DNA from: Rothia sp. HMSC078H08
GTDB lineage: Bacteria; Actinomycetota; Actinomycetes; Actinomycetales; Micrococcaceae
Assembly: GCF_001808955.1 (NCBI RefSeq)
Contig: NZ_KV795253.1
Span: 76,944 to 140,943, forward strand
Reading direction: 5' to 3'
DNA length: 64,000 nt
Within the stretch, counting starts at the first letter, position 1, and every line of letters begins with the position of its first letter. Positions 46,706 through 56,180 of this stretch are shown piece by piece. Under the pieces are notes generated by a model. That model searched no databases, was not told where the DNA came from, and saw only the letters and a program-made list of their open reading frames with translations. The translations under genes and the position numbers were made by a program.

Positions 46706-47533
46706 TTACTGGTTGTCGAGCACGTACTGCTTGAACTGCTCGTCCCGGCGCTTGAATTCTTTGAGCTCATTCTCCAGGGCTGCCTGGTTCTTGGCGACGA
46801 GCGGCTTCTGGTACTGCGCCTCCAGGTCGTAGAGCTTCTGCGAACGGCCTACATCCTGATTGCATTGCGCCTGGATGACGGCGATTCGAATTTCCTCTTC
46901 TGAGGGGGTGGTGCTATGAGGAATGTTCTTTTCTTCCTTGACGGTCATCTCACTATCGGGGGTGAGGCCCTTGTCCTTGACGCATCGCTTCCACTCGTCG
47001 TCGAGGGATTTTTTGAGCTGCCTATCGCCAGCGGCGTTTCGAGCATCGGTCTCCACACGCCTATACGTGGCGGAGCCGAATGGTGACTCTCCAATTTGCT
47101 TCATCTCATTGTGGGCGCGCTGATAGCATTCGGTGCTGACATCCTTCCCGGGGTCGGAGGAGGGTGCAGGGGCGGAGAGGTCCAGCGTATTCGATTCATT
47201 GGGCTCGTGGAGGCCGTATTTTTGGGCGCGCTCAACATTCCAGATTCCGTAGGTCCTACCGAAGTTCCTTCCGGATCCCTCGGCGCGGACAAACATCTTG
47301 TAGTGCTGCCCGTGTTCGACAAAGCACTTTTTGCGGGCGAGCTCAAGGGCTTTGGTGTAGTATTCGTCCTTGCCGTCGGTGTTGTAAGCGTCCAGGGGTA
47401 GGATTACCTGGTCATTTTCTACGTCGAAAATCGCGCGGGCACTTTCGTCCTTCTCCAGAGAAGGGCCGAAGGAGCAAGAGGACAGCGCAGTGCTGATGAG
47501 GGCAGCCGCCATAAGCTTTTTCAAAGCTGACAT
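46706..47533 (-). CDS. Four-cysteine lipoprotein, family member 2
   Basis: The ATG at 47533 gives a lipoprotein signal with lipobox ALSSC (lipidated C20). The mature part parallels the gene at 31163: FDVENDQVILPLDAY, RKKC, GRTYGIWNV, WKRCVKDKGLTP, QAQC and YQKPLVAKNQAALE. Four cysteines align across both proteins. The C-terminus is again helical and charged. Upstream in-frame extension to 47581 gives a poor signal peptide, so the shorter start is preferred. I know no function for this family. It stands alone between a terminator and a divergent S4 gene. Confidence 0.75.
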   Translation of the reverse strand: MSALKKLMAAALISTALSSCSFGPSLEKDESARAIFDVENDQVILPLDAYNTDGKDEYYTKALELARKKCFVEHGQHYKMFVRAEGSGRNFGRTYGIWNVERAQKYGLHEPNESNTLDLSAPAPSSDPGKDVSTECYQRAHNEMKQIGESPFGSATYRRVETDARNAAGDRQLKKSLDDEWKRCVKDKGLTPDSEMTVKEEKNIPHSTTPSEEEIRIAVIQAQCNQDVGRSQKLYDLEAQYQKPLVAKNQAALENELKEFKRRDEQFKQYVLDNQ

Positions 47534-47813
47534 GGTGTATATCCAATCTGTTACGGGGAGCCCGTGGCGTCGCGGCCACAACCCCCCCGTAGACCACGCG
47601 AACGATGTGGCCTTGAGAACACTTCTTGAGAAGGTGACTTAACAATACCCCTAGTGGAGGCTAGTTTGCCCCCAATAGGCTGGTGCGTGCAATAGAAAAT
47701 TTTCTGCCGCGTGGCGGGTTCGGTGTCGGTTGCGGATTTGCCCGGTGAGATTGCGCAGGATAGGTGGGCGCACCTGATTTGGTGCCCCGCCCGCCTCGCG
47801 CCACAATGAACAC

Positions 47814-48206
47814 ATGACCGCAGAAGACACCAACACACTAACCAGCGCCAGGCTCGACCTCTGGCTCTGGTCGGTGCGCATCTTTAAAACCCGCTCCCTC
47901 GCCGCCGACGAATGTAAAGGCGGCCACGTGCGCGTCAACGACGCCCCCGCCAAACCCTCCCAAAAACTCAAAAAAGGCGACGTGGTGCGTGTGCGCTACC
48001 CCGGCTGGGAACGCGTCTTCAAAGTTGAAAAACTCCTCGTCAAACGCGTAGGCGCCCCCATCGCCGTCACCTGCTACGAAGACCTTTCCGGCCCGCGCCC
48101 CGCCTACCTCTCCATGCCCCCGGTCGCCAAACGCGAACGAGGCAGCGGCCGCCCCACCAAGAAGGAACGCCGCGCCCTCGACGAACTACGCGGCCGAGGC
48201 GCCTAA
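47814..48206 (+). CDS. S4-domain RNA-binding protein (Hsp15/YrfH-like)
   Basis: The 130-residue protein has an S4 domain: RLDLWLWSVRIFKTRSLAADECKGGHVRVND, then KPSQKLKKGDVVRV. Hsp15 proteins bind free 50S subunits with attached nascent chains and help rescue stalled ribosomes. The C-terminal tail is basic (GRPTKKERRALDELRG). CACAAT lies six bases before the ATG and no SD is present, so the transcript is probably leaderless. Confidence 0.85.
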   Translation: MTAEDTNTLTSARLDLWLWSVRIFKTRSLAADECKGGHVRVNDAPAKPSQKLKKGDVVRVRYPGWERVFKVEKLLVKRVGAPIAVTCYEDLSGPRPAYLSMPPVAKRERGSGRPTKKERRALDELRGRGA

Positions 48207-48292
48207 CCGCGCATCTCGCGCGCCTATCTCGCAGAGTGCACCCCGCCCCGCGCGCAGGCACCCGCCGCCGCGGCGGGGAGTAGCCTAGAAGG

Positions 48293-49753
48293 ATGAGCAC
48301 ACAGAAGCACCCTATTGCTGAACCCAGCGGCACCGAACCCGGCGCGCCCGCTAAAAATGCCGCGAATACCGCCGCGAGCCCCAGCACCAATGCCGGTACC
48401 AACACCGCCGAGTCTTCGCTGAACCGGCGCATCCTCGCGCTCGCCGTACCCGCCTTCGGCGCGCTCATCGCCGAACCCATCTTCGTGCTCACCGACTCCG
48501 CCCTCATCGGCCAACTCGGCAAGGCAGAACTCGCGGGCATGAGCATCGCCGCCACGCTCGTCACCACGGTCGTGGGCCTCATGAACTTCCTCGCCTACTC
48601 CGTCACGCCCGCCGTGGCGCGCGCCTTCGGCGAGAAGAACCTGCGCCGCTCCTGGCAGATTGGCGTGGACGGCGTGTGGGTCGCCTTCGGCCTCGGCATG
48701 CTTCTCATGATCGCCGGATACGCCTTCGCAGACCCGCTGCTGCGCGGCCTCGGCGCGACCGACGAAACCATGAGCTACGCCCTGGACTACCTGCACCATT
48801 CGCTGTGGGGTATTCCGCCGATGATGATTATCCTCGCGCAGGTCGGCACGCTCCGCGGGCTCCAAGACACCGTCACCCCGCTCAAAGTCGCCACGGTCGG
48901 CACGCTCGTAAACATTGTGCTGAACTGGCTGCTCATCTACCCGGTCGGCTGGGGCGTTGCCGGTTCGGCGACCGGCACCTCCCTCACCCAGTGGGGCATG
49001 GCTGCCGCGCTCGGTGTGGTCATGATGCGCGGCACCCGCGAACACGCCGTCCCCTGGGCACCTGACGTCGCCGGCATGCGCTCTGTGCTCTCGCTCGGCT
49101 CCTGGCTTATGCTGCGCACCCTGTCCATGCGTATCGCCTCCCTGCTGACCGTGTTCGTCGTGGCACGATTCGGCACCGAACACACCGCCGCCTACCAGCT
49201 CGGTATGGGCGTATTTAACCTCTTCCTCTACGCCCTGGACTCCCTCGCCATCGCCGCCCAGGCGCTACTCGGCAAGGAACTCGGCGAACGCGACCTCAAC
49301 GTAGAATCCGAACGTGCAAAGGTGCGCCAGCTGAAAAACCGGCTGCTCCGCATGAGCCTCATCTACGGCGTCATCACCGGCCTGATCTGCCCGCTCATCG
49401 GCTTCTTCGGCTCCTGGATTTTCACGCAGGACGCGCAGGTGGCGTTCCTCTTCACCATCGCCACCGTCATCATTGCCCTCGGCCAGCCCATCGCCGCGTA
49501 CGTGTTCGCCCTGGACGGCATCCTCATGGGTGCGCAGGACGTGAAATACCTGGCAATCGGCTGCTTCATCATGCTGGTTATGTACGTACCGGTCATGCTC
49601 GGCCTGCACTGGGCGGTCGGCGCCGGTGCCATGGATGCGCTCGCCGGGTATTGCGGCTTGTGGGCCGCGTATATTCTGTACTTCCAGGGAATCCGCGCGG
49701 TCATTTTCGGTCGCCGCGCCCGCTCGGATGTGTGGATGAAAGCCGGTGCCTAA
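48293..49753 (+). CDS. MATE-family efflux transporter (DinF-like)
   Basis: The 486-residue protein has 12 helices and the MATE repeat architecture (LALAVPAFGALIAEPIFVLTDSALIGQLG; TLRGLQDTVTPLKVATVGT). MATE pumps expel cationic drugs or small metabolites by Na+ or H+ antiport. The leaderless start is indicated by TAGCCT six bases before the ATG. The N-terminal 40 residues are an alanine/threonine-rich cytosolic tail. The substrate is unknown. Confidence 0.88.
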   Translation: MSTQKHPIAEPSGTEPGAPAKNAANTAASPSTNAGTNTAESSLNRRILALAVPAFGALIAEPIFVLTDSALIGQLGKAELAGMSIAATLVTTVVGLMNFLAYSVTPAVARAFGEKNLRRSWQIGVDGVWVAFGLGMLLMIAGYAFADPLLRGLGATDETMSYALDYLHHSLWGIPPMMIILAQVGTLRGLQDTVTPLKVATVGTLVNIVLNWLLIYPVGWGVAGSATGTSLTQWGMAAALGVVMMRGTREHAVPWAPDVAGMRSVLSLGSWLMLRTLSMRIASLLTVFVVARFGTEHTAAYQLGMGVFNLFLYALDSLAIAAQALLGKELGERDLNVESERAKVRQLKNRLLRMSLIYGVITGLICPLIGFFGSWIFTQDAQVAFLFTIATVIIALGQPIAAYVFALDGILMGAQDVKYLAIGCFIMLVMYVPVMLGLHWAVGAGAMDALAGYCGLWAAYILYFQGIRAVIFGRRARSDVWMKAGA

Positions 49754-49879
49754 ACCCCTCGAGCCTGACTGCTTCGAACATACGTGCTTTGGGCGTAACT
49801 CGCCACATTTCGTACCGCCGGCACCCTCCGCAGGTGTAGCATGACAGGATATTGAAACCCTCATGCAAAGGATGAAACC

Positions 49880-50536
49880 GTGACCGTAACCCGCGAAGAA
49901 GCCCTCGAAATTTTCGCCCGCCGCCGCGCAACCCGCGCCTACGACCCCGACCGCCGCATCAGCGACGAAGACTTTGCCGCAATCCTCGAATTTGCGCGCC
50001 TGTCGCCCAGCTCCGTCGGCACCGAGCCGTGGAAGTTCCTGGTCATCCAGGACCCCGAACTGCGCGAAAAGCTCAAGCCGATCGCCTGGGGCATGGCGGG
50101 CGCCCTCGACGACGCAAGCCACCTGGTTGTTCTGCTGGCGAAGAAGGGCCTGCGCTACGACACCCCGTGGATGCGCCGCACCCTCGAAAGCCGCAACCTC
50201 ACCGAGGAGCAGATGGAGGCCGCACTCGAACGCTACGGTAACTTCCAGAAGAACGACATGAAGGTCCTGGAAAGCGACCGCGCGCTCTTCGACTGGGCAT
50301 CCAAGCAGACCTACATCGCCCTGGGCAACATGATGACCGGCGCCGCAATGCTCGGCATCGACTCCTGCCCCATTGAGGGTATGAACTACGAGGCAGTGAA
50401 CGAGCTGCTCACTTCTGCCGGCCTGTTCGACCCGGAGGAGTACGGCGTGTCCGTGGCTGTGACCTTCGGTTACCGTGCCCGCGAGATTGCCCCGAAGAGC
50501 CGCCGCTCCATCGAGGACCTGGTCACCTGGGCGTAA
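49880..50536 (+). CDS. NAD(P)H nitroreductase family protein
   Basis: The 218-residue flavoprotein shows the family pattern FARRRATRAYDPDR near the N-terminus, ARLSPSSVGTEPWKFLVI for FMN binding, and GIDSCPIEGMN. It reduces nitroaromatics, quinones or other oxidants with bound FMN. The GTG start has an AAAGGA SD. It has its own strong terminator. Confidence 0.87.
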   Translation: MTVTREEALEIFARRRATRAYDPDRRISDEDFAAILEFARLSPSSVGTEPWKFLVIQDPELREKLKPIAWGMAGALDDASHLVVLLAKKGLRYDTPWMRRTLESRNLTEEQMEAALERYGNFQKNDMKVLESDRALFDWASKQTYIALGNMMTGAAMLGIDSCPIEGMNYEAVNELLTSAGLFDPEEYGVSVAVTFGYRAREIAPKSRRSIEDLVTWA

Positions 50537-50590
50537 GGTTCTGCCGGGCTGTCGGCGAGATGTTCAAGCCGCCGCCCGTGAAAACTGAAT

Positions 50591-50634
50591 ATAAAGAAAT
50601 GCACCGCCCTTACACAGGCGGTGCATTTCTTTAT
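50591..50634 (+). terminator. Terminator after the nitroreductase gene
   Basis: An 18-bp perfect stem (50591-50608 with 50617-50634) ends in TTTCTTTAT. A weaker GCCGG/CCGGC structure near 50725 lies just past the stop of copA on the minus strand. Confidence 0.9.
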
Positions 50635-50756
50635 ATCTTTACCGCGCGAAAGCACGGTGAGATGCGCTTTTGAATTTTTCGTTTGAAATCGCGCGGGGCG
50701 ATTCGACCCGTATAACGGCGCCGGCCTGTGTGACCGGCCCGTATAGCGGCGGAACG

Positions 50757-53264
50757 CTACTTCCTAAACGCCGTCAGACGCATAGAATTCAGCACCACAA
50801 ACACCGAACTGAACGCCATTGCCGCACCCGCAATCATCGGGTTCAGCAGGCCCGCCACGGCGACCGGAACGGCCACCGAATTGTAGGCGAACGCCCAGAA
50901 CAGGTTCGACTTGATGGTGCGCAGCGTAGCCCGGGAGAGGCGCAGCGCCGTGACCACCGAGGCGACATCCGAGCGGGTCAGCACGATATCGGCGGCCTCC
51001 GCGGCAACGTCCGTGCCCGAACCCATCGCAATGCCCAGCTCAGCAAGAGCCAGCGCCGGGGCGTCATTCACGCCGTCGCCGACCATCGCCACGCGGTGAC
51101 CGGCCTCCTGCAACTGGCGCACCACCTGCGACTTACCCTCGGGGGTCACGCCGGCGTACACGTTCTCAGCCGAAATGCCGACCTGCGAGGCAACCGCCTG
51201 CGCAACCTGCGGGGCGTCGCCGGTGAGCAGGATGGGCTCCAGACCGAGCTCGCGCAGCTGCGCCATGGTCTCGGCGGCCTCCGGCTTGGGGGTGTCGGCC
51301 ACCGAAATCATGCCGACCGGCTGCGGGGCGGGAGCGTTTTCTGCGGCCTCGTTATTCGGGGCCTCGCCGCGGGCGACAACCACCGTCGTCAGACCCGCCC
51401 GGCGAGCCTGATCCAGCAGGGCCAACTGGGCCTCGCTCAGCTGCGCGCCGGCTGCCTGCAGGTACTCGGGAGTACCCACCACAACCAGCTGGGAGGCGCC
51501 ACTCTCAGCACCTTCACCCGCGCCGCTCAGCACGCCGCGCACGCCTCCGGGAACACCCTCGAAGTCGCTCACGTTCGGCGCCGAAACGCCCTCCGCCAGC
51601 ACGCCCTGTTCGCGGGCGAAACCGGCAATCGCGCGGGCAATCGGGTGCTCGCTCAGCGCCTCCACGGCGGCGGCATCACGCAGAACAGACAGAGAACGCT
51701 CGTTCTTGGAATCTGCGGATTCCGGCGAAATACCGGCCAGGTCACCCGCCGACTCGTAGTCACCGAAGGTGCCGTAGAACGCCACAGACATCTCACCGGT
51801 CGTCACCGTACCGGTCTTATCCAGCACCACGCGATCAACCGTGCTCGTCGCCTCCAGCACCTGAGCATTACGAATCAAAATGCCCAGCTGCCAGCCGCGG
51901 CCCGTACCCGCCAGCAGAGCCGTCGGGGTCGCCAGGCCCAGGGCGCACGGGCAGGCCACCACCAGCACCGACACCGCTGCGTTAAACGCCGCCGCACCGT
52001 CACCGGACACCAGCCACCAGCCGATCAGAGTCAGCGCCGAAATCGTCAAAATCACCGGCACAAACACCGCAGAAACACGGTCCGCCAGGCGGGCAATCGG
52101 AGCCTTCGTCTCCTGGGCGCTCGCCACCAGCTCACCCATTTTCGCCAGGGTCGTCTCGGTGCCCACGCGGGTGGCGCGCACCGTCAACGAACCCGAAGTG
52201 TTCACCGTGGCACCCGTGACCGTATCGCCCGGATGCACCTCCACCGGCACAGACTCGCCGGTCAGCAGGGACGCATCCACCGCGGAGGTACCCTCGACCA
52301 CCACGCCGTCCGTGGCAATCTTCTCGCCCGGGCGCACCAGGAACAGGTCATCCGGCATGAGGTCCTCCACCGGAACCTGCACCTGCTTGGTCACGCCCTG
52401 CTTATCGGTGCGCAGCAGGGTCGCCTCCTTCGCGCCCATGCTCAGCAGGGTGCGCAGCGCATCCGAGGAGCGGTGGCGGGTGCGGTGCTCAATTGCGCGG
52501 CCAATCAGCAGGAACAGCGTCACCATGGACGCCGAATCGAAGTACAGCGGCGCATGGTGGCCGGTAAACATCGACCAGAAGCTGCCGCCCGCATGGTGCA
52601 CGTGCGCCGTCAACGCCGGGTTCATGAGCAGCTGCGCCAGCGAATAGAAGTACGCCACGACCACGCCGAGGGACACGAGCGTATCCATCGTGGAGGAGCC
52701 GTGACGGGCATTGATGAGCGCGGCGCGGTGGAACGGCGCGGCGCACCAGAACGCGACCGGCGCGGTCAGAATCGCCACGACCCAGCCCCAGTTCGGGAAC
52801 TGGAACGCCGGGAACATGGAAATCAGGAAGATGGGCACACCCAGAATCGTCGCGTAGATAATGCGGTCGGTGAAGCCGCCCTTCATGCTCGGGGTGGTGT
52901 GCTGACCGCCGCCGTCGGATGCGCTCGCATCAGTCGCGGCGCCCACGCGCGGGCCGTTTTTGAGGTGCGCCTTGTAGCCGGCGTTGTTGATGGTCTCAAC
53001 AATCTGCTCGTCGCTCACGCCCTCGGGTACGATGACGCGCGCGGACTCCAGCGGCAGGTTCACCGCCGGGTCAACACCGGGGATTTTGCGGAGCTTACGC
53101 TCCACGCGACCCACGCAGGATGCGCAGGTCATACCCTGAATATCCACGTGGATGATTCGGGTTGACTCCGTTGATTTTACGGTCGTTCCGGCGGAATTAA
53201 AAAGAGAGCGCTCACTCTGTAACGAGGGCTCACGGGTGGTTAGTGAAGGCTGTGTAGAAGACAC
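50757..53264 (-). CDS. copA: Copper-exporting P1B-type ATPase
   Basis: The 835-residue P-type ATPase has one N-terminal heavy-metal domain (GMTCASC, about 44-50), eight membrane helices with the copper-site motif CPC (ACPCALG, near 440), the phosphorylation motif DKTGT (near 481), the SEHPIARA nucleotide-site motif and the hinge [10 protein letters not shown]. It pumps Cu+ out of the cell. The GTG start has GAGGAAG upstream. It is the last gene of a csoR-copZ-hypothetical-copA series, separated by 207 bases from the preceding gene. The CPC and adjacent motifs favour Cu+ over other metals. Confidence 0.95.
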   Translation of the reverse strand: MSSTQPSLTTREPSLQSERSLFNSAGTTVKSTESTRIIHVDIQGMTCASCVGRVERKLRKIPGVDPAVNLPLESARVIVPEGVSDEQIVETINNAGYKAHLKNGPRVGAATDASASDGGGQHTTPSMKGGFTDRIIYATILGVPIFLISMFPAFQFPNWGWVVAILTAPVAFWCAAPFHRAALINARHGSSTMDTLVSLGVVVAYFYSLAQLLMNPALTAHVHHAGGSFWSMFTGHHAPLYFDSASMVTLFLLIGRAIEHRTRHRSSDALRTLLSMGAKEATLLRTDKQGVTKQVQVPVEDLMPDDLFLVRPGEKIATDGVVVEGTSAVDASLLTGESVPVEVHPGDTVTGATVNTSGSLTVRATRVGTETTLAKMGELVASAQETKAPIARLADRVSAVFVPVILTISALTLIGWWLVSGDGAAAFNAAVSVLVVACPCALGLATPTALLAGTGRGWQLGILIRNAQVLEATSTVDRVVLDKTGTVTTGEMSVAFYGTFGDYESAGDLAGISPESADSKNERSLSVLRDAAAVEALSEHPIARAIAGFAREQGVLAEGVSAPNVSDFEGVPGGVRGVLSGAGEGAESGASQLVVVGTPEYLQAAGAQLSEAQLALLDQARRAGLTTVVVARGEAPNNEAAENAPAPQPVGMISVADTPKPEAAETMAQLRELGLEPILLTGDAPQVAQAVASQVGISAENVYAGVTPEGKSQVVRQLQEAGHRVAMVGDGVNDAPALALAELGIAMGSGTDVAAEAADIVLTRSDVASVVTALRLSRATLRTIKSNLFWAFAYNSVAVPVAVAGLLNPMIAGAAMAFSSVFVVLNSMRLTAFRK

Positions 53265-53471
53265 AATACTTCCTCAAAACTCAAAAACGGGAGGGTAGAA
53301 AAAGGTACACACCAAGCCGGGGGAGGGGCCTCGAAGGACCCCGCCCCGGACGGTGTATGGTGCAGTATCAGGGCGCACCGTCGAGGGTGCGCGAGGGCGA
53401 AAGCTGCGAGTAAAACCGCGAGGCTGTAAACGCGGCGGCGGGAGTATGGTTGCGGCTGTGAAAGCGGCGGC

Positions 53472-53858
53472 TCAGTGGTCGCCGGGCAGCCCATCCGGCC
53501 TGCTCGTATGCGGGCGAATACCGGTCACCTTCGCGCCACGATCAGACACACCGTAGGCACGCTTCACGGCAGCCCGCGGGAACGGCGAAGCGTTCGCCTT
53601 CTCACGCGCCTTCACGCCCTGCTCGTGCTCGGCGGAACGCTTATTCGCGCTCGTGCCGCTACGTCGCGCGGCGCCGGGCGCATCCTCACGCGCCGTATAT
53701 TCGGGGCTCTGCTTCACCCACGAATCGACCAGTGCTGCATCCAGATTCATCTGCCTGGCCACGCGGGTGATCGCGTCGCGCAGGTGCATGTTTTCGGTGC
53801 CGACAAGGGTGCGGACCGCGCCAACAACCATCGCAATGTACTGCGGAGGGTAAGCCAT
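53472..53858 (-). CDS. Hypothetical protein of the copper operon
   Basis: I do not recognise this 128-residue protein. Residues 1-50 look like a small helical domain (VGAVRTLVGTENMHLRDAITRVARQM), and the remainder is a disordered, basic, serine/arginine-rich tail. It has no cysteines and few histidines, so it is probably not a metal carrier. Its AGGAG SD and place between copZ and copA support translation. It could be an assembly or stability factor for copA; that is a guess. Confidence 0.6.
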   Translation of the reverse strand: MAYPPQYIAMVVGAVRTLVGTENMHLRDAITRVARQMNLDAALVDSWVKQSPEYTAREDAPGAARRSGTSANKRSAEHEQGVKAREKANASPFPRAAVKRAYGVSDRGAKVTGIRPHTSRPDGLPGDH

Positions 53859-53887
53859 GATGACTCCTAATCGAGCCGGCTGCCGTG

Positions 53888-54103
53888 CTAGACGGCGGGG
53901 GTGAAGCCAGCCTCTACGATAGCGTCTGCGACAGCCTGGGTGTTGAGGGTGCCCTCGTGCTCGATGGTCACGGTGGAGACGCCGTCCTTGACGACGTCCA
54001 CGTTCACGCCGGTCACGCCGGGAACTTCGCTGACCTCTTCGCTGACGCTCATAGCGCAGTGGTTGCAGGTCAGGCCGGTTGCCTTAACGGTGGTGGTGCT
54101 CAT
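53888..54103 (-). CDS. copZ: Copper chaperone CopZ
   Basis: The 71-residue protein is a single heavy-metal-associated domain with the CxxC site GLTCNHC (C13, C16) and the usual beta-alpha-beta pattern. It hands Cu+ to CopA and CsoR. The SD is AAAGGAAA. It lies 63 bases after csoR. Confidence 0.95.
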   Translation of the reverse strand: MSTTTVKATGLTCNHCAMSVSEEVSEVPGVTGVNVDVVKDGVSTVTIEHEGTLNTQAVADAIVEAGFTPAV

Positions 54104-54166
54104 GATGATTTCCTTTCGGTAATGGGTTGAAAACTTGGGTCCGCCCGGTGTTTAGATGCAGCGCGT

Positions 54167-54580
54167 TTAGCTACGCATGAGGCGGGAGATCGCGGCGGTT
54201 GCCTCTTTAACCTTGGCCTCTGCGATGGTCGGGTCGCCGGTGCGTTCGGATTCGACGGCAGCGCCGGTCACGCAGTGGCCGATGTGCTCTTCGAGCAGGT
54301 TCAGGGAGACGGCGTGGAGCGCCTTGGAGACCGCAGCAACCTGGGTGAGGATGTCGATGCAGTATTTATCTTCGTCGACCATGCGGGCGATGCCGCGGAC
54401 CTGCCCTTCGATGCGGCGCAGGCGCTTGAGGTGCGCCTCTTTGTTGGAGGTGTAGCCGTGCTGGGTTTCGGGTGCCTCGCCGCTGCAGCATGCGCCGGTG
54501 TGCGCCTCGGTGGGTGTGCCGGAGGCGGTGCTGACCTGGTTGGATGTGCTGTGGCAGCACTGGTTGCTAGTGGTTTCCAT
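54167..54580 (-). CDS. csoR: Copper-sensing repressor CsoR
   Basis: The 137-residue repressor has C74, H99 and C103, whose spacing (25 and 4) equals that of the Cu+ ligands in mycobacterial CsoR. The RRIEGQVRGIARM helix is the family DNA-contact region. The first 40 residues are an unusual extension with two CC pairs (NQCCH, GACCSG) that may bind copper as well. Copper binding releases the operator and induces the operon. The start is leaderless: TATACT lies six bases upstream. Confidence 0.92.
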   Translation of the reverse strand: METTSNQCCHSTSNQVSTASGTPTEAHTGACCSGEAPETQHGYTSNKEAHLKRLRRIEGQVRGIARMVDEDKYCIDILTQVAAVSKALHAVSLNLLEEHIGHCVTGAAVESERTGDPTIAEAKVKEATAAISRLMRS

Positions 54581-54586
54581 GACTCC

Positions 54587-54609
54587 AGTATATACCCTAG
54601 GGGGGTATC
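54587..54609 (-). promoter_or_regulatory. CsoR operator overlapping the csoR -10
   Basis: TATACCCTAGGGGGGTATC (54591-54609) is a CsoR-type GC-centred dyad (ATACCC-N3-GGGGTAT pattern). On the minus strand it overlaps the -10 TATACT (54592-54587), so CsoR would block its own promoter and the copper genes downstream. Confidence 0.8.
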
Positions 54610-54702
54610 ACGCAAGGGGGTGTTACGGGTTGTGACGCGGTATGGGTTTTCATGCCGAGACTTTTTACGCCGAGAATTTTCGCTATGGGGCTGTAACCCG
54701 TA

Positions 54703-54778
54703 CAGAATTTGTGCCATGGTTTAGTATCTTCTGCCATGGCTTTTAGCTACGACCAAAGACGCTAACCTATGGCACAAA
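54703..54778. repeat. Hairpin repeat copy A (75-bp family)
   Basis: Outer arms (TTGTGCCATGGTTTAGTATC with the matching GCTAACC-TATGGCACAA) form an imperfect 22-bp stem around 25 bases. It aligns without gaps to 57164-57238 with four mismatches in 75. Confidence 0.9.
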
Positions 54779-54855
54779 TCCGTAAACCCATGACCGGATC
54801 TCCGGCTGCGCCAGGTAGGTGAGAGCCGGTTATTGGTTATGACTTAGCCTTTTCG

Positions 54856-54916
54856 TCGATAGGTTAGTGTCTTCACTGCGGGTTAAAGACCCACGGCGAA
54901 GGCACTAACCTATCGA
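54856..54916. repeat. Hairpin repeat copy B (related, divergent)
   Basis: Arms TCGATAGGTTAGTGTCTTC (54856-54874) and the 54898-54916 complement enclose a 23-base loop with its own GGGT/ACCC pair. It shares the core AGGTTAGTGTCTT with the outer arms of copies A and C, but has other sequence in the loop. Confidence 0.8.
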
Positions 54917-54937
54917 AAACCTCTGTCTAAAAAGCAA

Positions 54938-54969
54938 GCGGCCCCGAACACTTGCGCATCCGGGGCCGC
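54938..54969 (-). terminator. Terminator of the secreted-protein gene (module 1)
   Basis: GCGGCCCCG (54938-54946) pairs with CGGGGCCGC (54961-54969). The same 45-base block, ending in CCTGCTGCGGTTATT, occurs at 57268-57310 after the helicase gene. Confidence 0.8.
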
Positions 54970-55005
54970 CTGCTGCGGTTATTTATATGTTGGGTTAGAA
55001 GTGGT

Positions 55006-56178
55006 TTACATGTCGGGCCAGTCACGGTGCAGTGAATACTCCGTGTCCCCGTCACCGTTATCGTTCAGGTGCCAACGCTGACCGGTGCGAATATCGGCCT
55101 TGCGCAGGCGCGGGTTCGGGTTATCTTTTTTACCCATGGTGGGGTCGTTCTTGCAGCCCCAACGGGTGTCGTCTTCATCGCAGGTGCCGCCGACGCGTCC
55201 CACATCAACCCACCACACACGCACCAGCAACGGATCACTGGTCGCCTGCGGAGTCACCTCCATCATTTGCCAGGGGCCGCCGTCCACACGGAAACGAGCC
55301 GTGTAATGCACGGTCGCATACGCATGGAAATTACCGGAACGCTGGTAAGCGTAGCTGGTATCCGTCTGCCGCGGACGCTCACGAGGGTAGGTGGTGACCG
55401 GTTTGCCCGCAGTGTAGTTGGTATCTGTATCGCCGTTGCCGTACTCGATGACATAGGAGGAGGGCATGAGCTCAATTTCGACGTGTCCGGCGAGCATGTC
55501 TGCTTCGAGGCGGTAGGGGCCTCCGTCGTCGACGTAGAAGTTGATCTGGTCGCCCTTGTAGACGTTGGGGTCGCCTTCTGCTCGGCCGGTTCCTGCGGGG
55601 TTGTTGTAGGACTGGTGCAGGGTCGGCTTGCCCGGCTCTAGGGACTCTGCAGCATGGCGGATTTCCTCCATGACTTCTTCGTAGGTCGGACCGGTGGGAC
55701 CCGGACTGTCGGCACTGGTGAAGGTGCGGGTATCCTCGGGAACACAGGTTTCTGAGGTGCGGCTATACTTGCCAAAGCCACCATCAATGTAGGTCCCATC
55801 GTCACGAACAATAAGATTGTTGAGTTTTACGTTTCCAATCTTTCCGCCCTTACCTACGCAGCCAAGGATACGAGAGTCACTCTTGGAGCGAATTACGGTC
55901 ATGCCGTTAGCGCCTTTGGAGGCGTAGGTGTTAGGTTCTGAATTTGATGACTGAGATGGGTAATTTCCGTCATTTATATTTTCTGAGGTATGACCTGTGT
56001 TTCTATTGCCTCCGCTTTTGTCTTTATATTTTGTATTCTTAGTGGTTTGACATACTTTGGCGCTATTTTCAGATGAACATTCTTTTGTCGAGTCGCTACC
56101 TAATGCCGGAGCGATTGATGAGCATACAATATTTATTCCAATAATTATCAATGAAATATTTTTAATATTCTGTCTCAT
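55006..56178 (-). CDS. Secreted protein of unknown function
   Basis: The 390-residue protein has an N-terminal signal segment (NISLIIIGINIVCSSIAPALG). Residues about 25-90 are serine/asparagine-rich and disordered. The C-terminal half (about 210-350) looks like a beta-sandwich (VIEYGNGDTDTNYTAGKPV, HAYATVHYTARFRVDGGPW), possibly PKD-like. Two cysteines near the end (GTCDEDDTRWGC) may form a disulfide. It overlaps functionally with the lipoprotein gene two bases upstream (SD GAGGA inside that gene's end), so the two are one operon. I know no named family for it. Confidence 0.65.
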   Translation of the reverse strand: MRQNIKNISLIIIGINIVCSSIAPALGSDSTKECSSENSAKVCQTTKNTKYKDKSGGNRNTGHTSENINDGNYPSQSSNSEPNTYASKGANGMTVIRSKSDSRILGCVGKGGKIGNVKLNNLIVRDDGTYIDGGFGKYSRTSETCVPEDTRTFTSADSPGPTGPTYEEVMEEIRHAAESLEPGKPTLHQSYNNPAGTGRAEGDPNVYKGDQINFYVDDGGPYRLEADMLAGHVEIELMPSSYVIEYGNGDTDTNYTAGKPVTTYPRERPRQTDTSYAYQRSGNFHAYATVHYTARFRVDGGPWQMMEVTPQATSDPLLVRVWWVDVGRVGGTCDEDDTRWGCKNDPTMGKKDNPNPRLRKADIRTGQRWHLNDNGDGDTEYSLHRDWPDM

Positions 56179-56180
56179 GT

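Noticed and set aside
50670-53165. 831-aa plus-strand ORF over copA
   Set aside because: Composed of R/H/G-rich sequence antisense to an intact P-type ATPase.
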